Source: Zoogloea sp.
Lineage (GTDB): Bacteria; Pseudomonadota; Gammaproteobacteria; Burkholderiales; Rhodocyclaceae
NCBI RefSeq assembly: GCF_023150065.1
Contig: NZ_JAKLLN010000014.1
Coordinates: 80,591 to 144,590, forward strand
Length of the DNA stretch: 64,000 bases
Direction of reading: 5' to 3'
The notes under the pieces are model-generated. The model saw nothing but the letters and a program-made list of their open reading frames with translations. It did not search any database and was not told the DNA's origin. Below are positions 61,189-64,000 of this stretch, piece after piece (the first letter of the stretch is position 1; every line of letters starts with the position of its first letter). The translations under genes and the position numbers were made by a program.

Positions 61189-62454
61189 TCAGCGCCCCGG
61201 CCGGCCCGGACCGCCGGGCCCTCCGCGACGCCCCTCCCGCCCGGGCGCATCCACCGCCTTCGGGTCGATGGCCTCCACCTTGGCCCCGTCCTTGAGCTTG
61301 TCCAGCCCATCCACCACCACCCGGTCGCCGGCGGCCAGGCCTGCCTCCACCGCCGCCATGCCGGCATCGGCGGGGCCCAGGCGCACCGGCACTGCAGCCA
61401 CTGTGCCGTCGGCCGCCAGGCGATACACGAAGCTGCCCTTGCTGCCCTGCTGCACCGCCGCCGTGGGCACGGTGACCACGCCGCTGAGGGTGTCCAGCAG
61501 CAGCCGCACATTGACGAACTGGTTGGGGAAGAGGCTGCCGTCCTTGTTGGCAAAGTCGGCCTTGAGCTTCACGGTGCCGGTGGTCGAATCGATCTGGGCG
61601 TCCACCGCCAGCAGGCTGCCCTCGGCCAGGCGGGTCTTCATCTCCCGGTCCCAGGCCTCCACCTTCAGCCCGCGCCCCTCGCGCAGCCGCTTCATGATCG
61701 CCGGCAGGCGCTCCTCGGGCACCGGGAAGACCGCGGTGATCGGGCTCACCTGGGCAATCGTCACCAGCCCGGCGGTATCCGAGGCCTTCACGATGTTGCC
61801 CGGGTCCACCGCCCGCAGGCCCACCCGGCCGCTGATCGGCGCCTTGATGGTGGTGTAGGAGAGCTGCAGCTCGGCGCTGCGCAGATTGCCCTCGTCGGCC
61901 TGCACGGTGCCCTGGTACTGGCGCACCAGCGCCTCCTGGGTATCCACCTGCTGCCGGGCGATGGAGTCCTGGGCGAGCAACCCGCGATAGCGCTCCAGGT
62001 CGATGCGGGCGTTCTTCAGCAGGGCCTGGTCGCGGGCCAGCTGGCCGCGGGCCTGCTCCAGGGCGGCGCGGAAGGGCTCGGGGTCGATCTGCGCCAGCAC
62101 CTCGCCAGCCTTCACCGGCTGCCCCTCGACGAACTTCACCGCCAGCAGCGGGCCATCTACCCGGCTGCGCACGATGGCCAGGTTGCGCGGCACCACGCTG
62201 CCCAGGGCCGGCACGCTGACCCGCACGTCGCCGGTGGCAAGGCTTGCCACGGTCACCGGCACCGGCCGCTCACCCCGCGGGCCATTGCCCCGCGCACCGG
62301 CCGCCTCCTGGCCGCCCGTCTTGCCGTCGGCCGGCGCATCACCCCGGTAGAAGTAATAGGCCCCCAGCCCGGCGGCCACGATCAAGCCGAGGATCAAGGG
62401 CAGATAGGAAGGTTTGGCGCGTTGCGATGGCGCAGCGGATGACGGGCTGGACAT
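61189..62454 (-). CDS. mdtA: RND efflux periplasmic adaptor, MdtA/MuxA type
   Basis: A 421-residue membrane-fusion protein. A single N-terminal anchor (SYLPLILGLIVAAGLGAYYFY, about residues 17-37) leads into the lipoyl/barrel-sandwich domain (VKFVEGQPVKAGEVLAQIDPEPFRAALEQARGQLARDQALLKNARIDLERY), an alpha-hairpin, and beta-barrel blocks (YTTIKAPISGRVGLRAVDPGNIV). The C-terminus is Gly/Pro/Arg-rich (APGREGRRGGPGGPGRPGR is close to the end). The ATG at 62454 is chosen over a frame open to 62538 because it places the anchor normally. First gene of the efflux operon, divergent from the diguanylate cyclase. Confidence 0.93.
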   Translation of the reverse strand: MSSPSSAAPSQRAKPSYLPLILGLIVAAGLGAYYFYRGDAPADGKTGGQEAAGARGNGPRGERPVPVTVASLATGDVRVSVPALGSVVPRNLAIVRSRVDGPLLAVKFVEGQPVKAGEVLAQIDPEPFRAALEQARGQLARDQALLKNARIDLERYRGLLAQDSIARQQVDTQEALVRQYQGTVQADEGNLRSAELQLSYTTIKAPISGRVGLRAVDPGNIVKASDTAGLVTIAQVSPITAVFPVPEERLPAIMKRLREGRGLKVEAWDREMKTRLAEGSLLAVDAQIDSTTGTVKLKADFANKDGSLFPNQFVNVRLLLDTLSGVVTVPTAAVQQGSKGSFVYRLAADGTVAAVPVRLGPADAGMAAVEAGLAAGDRVVVDGLDKLKDGAKVEAIDPKAVDAPGREGRRGGPGGPGRPGR

Positions 62455-62711
62455 GGATGGACTTTCAGGGAAGCACCGGCAGCCTGGCCGGATCAGAAGG
62501 ACTGGAATGCTACACGATGGACCCAGCCGACGGCCCATTGACCCGCGGCCCCGTAAAACGATCCCGTCCTGCGAAAAAAACCGACCGGATCAACACCCAT
62601 CCCCGGAAACGGCAAAAGAAACACTTATTAACGACCGCAATACCCACAACAACTGTGAGTTGAATCATAGTCAGAACGTGCTGCAGTGCACTTACAACGG
62701 AGATCTCCCCG

Positions 62712-63731
62712 ATGACATTCCCACCTGGCGCCGCCCTTCCGAGCGCCGAGGATCTGCTTTCCATCATCCGCGTTCAAACGGAGATCGCCCGGCTGGGAGT
62801 GGATCTGGACGCGGTGATGGGGCTGGCCGCCACGGCCTGCATGGAACTCACCGCGGCCGATGGCGCCGCCGTGGAAATCATCGAAGGCCCGCTGATGGTC
62901 TATCGCGCCGCGGCCGGCTCTGCGCTGTCGCAGATCGGCCTGGGCATCGACGCGGAGCACAGCCTGTCAGGCCTGTGTGCGCGCAGCGGCGCCCCCCTGT
63001 GCTGCGAGGACGCGGAGAGCGACCCCCGGGTGGACCTGGCCGCCTGCCGCAAAGTGGGCCTGCGGGCCATGGCCGTAGTGCCCCTGCGCTATGACAAGGA
63101 GACGGTGGGCGTGCTGAAGGTGATTTCCCCGCGACCGTCCGCCTTCGGCCACCGGGAGCTCGAGATCCTGAAACTGATGGCCGACCTGCTTGCCGCCTCC
63201 ATGTATTTCGCCGCCCGCTGTGGCAATGACGCCCTGTTCCACCGGGCCACCCACGACATGCTCACCGGCCTGGCCAACCGCGCCCTTTTCCTCGACCGCC
63301 TGCGCAACGCCCTGCTCCAGGCCGACCGGGAGAAAAGCCAGACCGGCGTGCTGATGGTGGATATGGACGAGCTGAAACTGATCAACGACCGCCTGGGCCA
63401 CCGGGTCGGCGACCTGGCGATCCGGGAATTTGCCCAGCGCCTCGCCAACGGCGCCCGGCGTTCCGACACCGTGGCACGGCTCGGGGGTGACGAATTCGGC
63501 GTGGTACTGAGCCCCACCGCCAGCACCGACGGCCTGCAGGCCAGCACCACGCGGCTGGTGCAGCAGGTACACGGACCGCTGCGGGTGGATGGTCACGAGA
63601 TCAACCTGGGCGCCAGCTTCGGCGCCGCCCTCTACCCCGACGACGCCTCCGACATCGACACCCTGCTGGAAAAGGCCGACCAGGCCATGTACGCCATCAA
63701 ACGCAGCCGCAAATCACCGGCCCACCGCTGA
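62712..63731 (+). CDS. GAF domain diguanylate cyclase
   Basis: A 339-residue cytosolic protein: N-terminal GAF sensor (about 20-165, with CMELTAADGAAVEIIEG, HSLSGLCARSGAPLCCEDAESDPRVD and GLRAMAVVPLRYDKETVGVLKVISP), then a GGDEF domain starting HRATHDMLTGLANRALFLDRL. The active site RLGGDEFGVVL is intact, so it should make cyclic di-GMP. An inhibitory I-site RRSD lies five residues before GGDEF. No EAL domain. The ATG has GGAGA eight bases upstream. It is a lone gene, divergent from mdtA by 257 bases. Cys residues in the GAF domain are noteworthy but no ligand can be named. Confidence 0.93.
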   Translation: MTFPPGAALPSAEDLLSIIRVQTEIARLGVDLDAVMGLAATACMELTAADGAAVEIIEGPLMVYRAAAGSALSQIGLGIDAEHSLSGLCARSGAPLCCEDAESDPRVDLAACRKVGLRAMAVVPLRYDKETVGVLKVISPRPSAFGHRELEILKLMADLLAASMYFAARCGNDALFHRATHDMLTGLANRALFLDRLRNALLQADREKSQTGVLMVDMDELKLINDRLGHRVGDLAIREFAQRLANGARRSDTVARLGGDEFGVVLSPTASTDGLQASTTRLVQQVHGPLRVDGHEINLGASFGAALYPDDASDIDTLLEKADQAMYAIKRSRKSPAHR

Positions 63732-63742
63732 TCCTGGTCAGT

Positions 63743-63803
63743 GGTCGAATGAATTCGACCCCACGACAGCACGCCCCAGCCGCCCGGTGGGGTCGAATTC
63801 ATT
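63743..63803. repeat. REP-like units, one complete and one truncated
   Basis: A full subfamily A unit (63743-63764, hairpin GGTCGAATGAATTCGACC) followed after 22 bases by a unit in the opposite orientation (63787-63803) that stops after the first arm and loop, where the sequence changes to GGCGCTGTTCG. The units are tail to tail, 11 bases after the cyclase stop. Confidence 0.8.
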
Positions 63804-63940
63804 GGCGCTGTTCGCGTTAAGTATGGGAAGCGCTTTCACCATTGGCAGGTGGGCATCTCGATGCCCGACGGGGTGGCCGGTACTGGCGGGCTTTCCGTTG
63901 TTTTGCGTGACGTTGGCCGGGTATTCGCCCCGGCGGGCGA

Positions 63941-63970
63941 CCTTCTTCTTTGCTTCGCCAAAGAAGAAGG
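63941..63970. repeat. Perfect hairpin near the right edge, probable intergenic repeat
   Basis: CCTTCTTCTTTG, loop CTTCGC, CAAAGAAGAAGG: a perfect 12-bp stem embedded in GCGACC... and ...GGCGACCCGGCC flanks. I recall similar TTCTTTG/CAAAGAA hairpins as common intergenic repeats in betaproteobacteria. No gene is visible from 63732 to the end of the window. Confidence 0.6.
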
Positions 63971-64000
63971 CAAGAAAGGCGACCCGGCCACCCCGGTCAT

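Noticed and set aside
58503..61295. Long open frame antisense to mdtB (about 930 codons)
   Set aside because: Same His/Gly/Gln-rich shadow composition opposite a well-supported RND gene.
1..64000. tRNA, rRNA or riboswitch
   Set aside because: No cloverleaf with T-loop consensus GGTTCGAATCC in proper context and no conserved riboswitch core was found by eye; the REP sequence GGTCGAATTC superficially resembles a T-loop but lacks any acceptor or anticodon arm.

Overview
The window is GC-rich DNA from a heterotrophic, Gram-negative proteobacterium. The gene set fits a betaproteobacterium, plausibly Rhodocyclales-like: intracellular PHA depolymerase PhaZ, periplasmic cis/trans fatty-acid isomerase, CsgG/DUF4810/DUF799 lipoproteins and MuxABC-type efflux. 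The taxon is an inference from gene content only. No rRNA, tRNA or CRISPR array was found.

Layout. 1-7.1 kb: chromate-resistance genes (start of a probable chrA, plus chrB with a palindromic operator candidate), Cti isomerase, a small exported protein, a bestrophin-like channel and a DUF2325 protein. 7.2-7.7 kb: a gene graveyard where a VOC (glyoxalase) fragment and a WYL/YafY regulator fragment are fused by a deletion. 7.7-18.0 kb: an iron island. It holds a TonB receptor/esterase/small membrane proteins/PepSY operon behind a perfect Fur box, then YkgJ, an Fe3+-binding protein without its transporter, a Fiu-like receptor and PiuC, each with a Fur-like site, followed by an FMN hydroxyacid oxidase. 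19-23.3 kb: a chemoreceptor, PhaZ and a GST. 23.6-28.3 kb: four tightly coupled genes for exported proteins of unknown role, one with a ClpP-like serine protease core; this is my best candidate for an undescribed system. 28.3-33.4 kb: patatin lipase, EamA transporter, OprB-type porin, and a ParD-like/methionine aminopeptidase pair. 33.6-37.5 kb: an AT-richer hybrid histidine kinase beside an IS remnant. 37.6-41.4 kb: AraC regulator, SBF-like transporter and the CsgG/DUF4810/DUF799 lipoprotein trio.

41.5-50.1 kb is a complete type I restriction-modification operon (hsdM-hsdS-AAA ATPase-DUF4276-hsdR on the minus strand), with the ATPase/TOPRIM-like pair inserted between S and R. 50.3-53.2 kb: LysR regulator, tartrate/D-malate dehydrogenase and a TauE/SafE permease. 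53.3-62.5 kb: an RND tripartite efflux operon (mdtA-mdtB-mdtC-outer membrane factor). It is invaded by REP-like palindromes: three copies separate mdtB from mdtC, and one pair sits inside the leader codons of the outer membrane factor. 62.7-63.7 kb: a GAF-GGDEF diguanylate cyclase, followed by more repeats to the end.

Functional themes are iron uptake under Fur control, envelope stress and efflux, carbon storage turnover, and phage/DNA defence. Two subfamilies of the REP hairpin differ at paired positions that covary, so the hairpin itself appears to be under selection or to be what is mobilised. Starts were chosen from Shine-Dalgarno position, gene overlap, signal peptides and remembered family N-termini; no database search was run.
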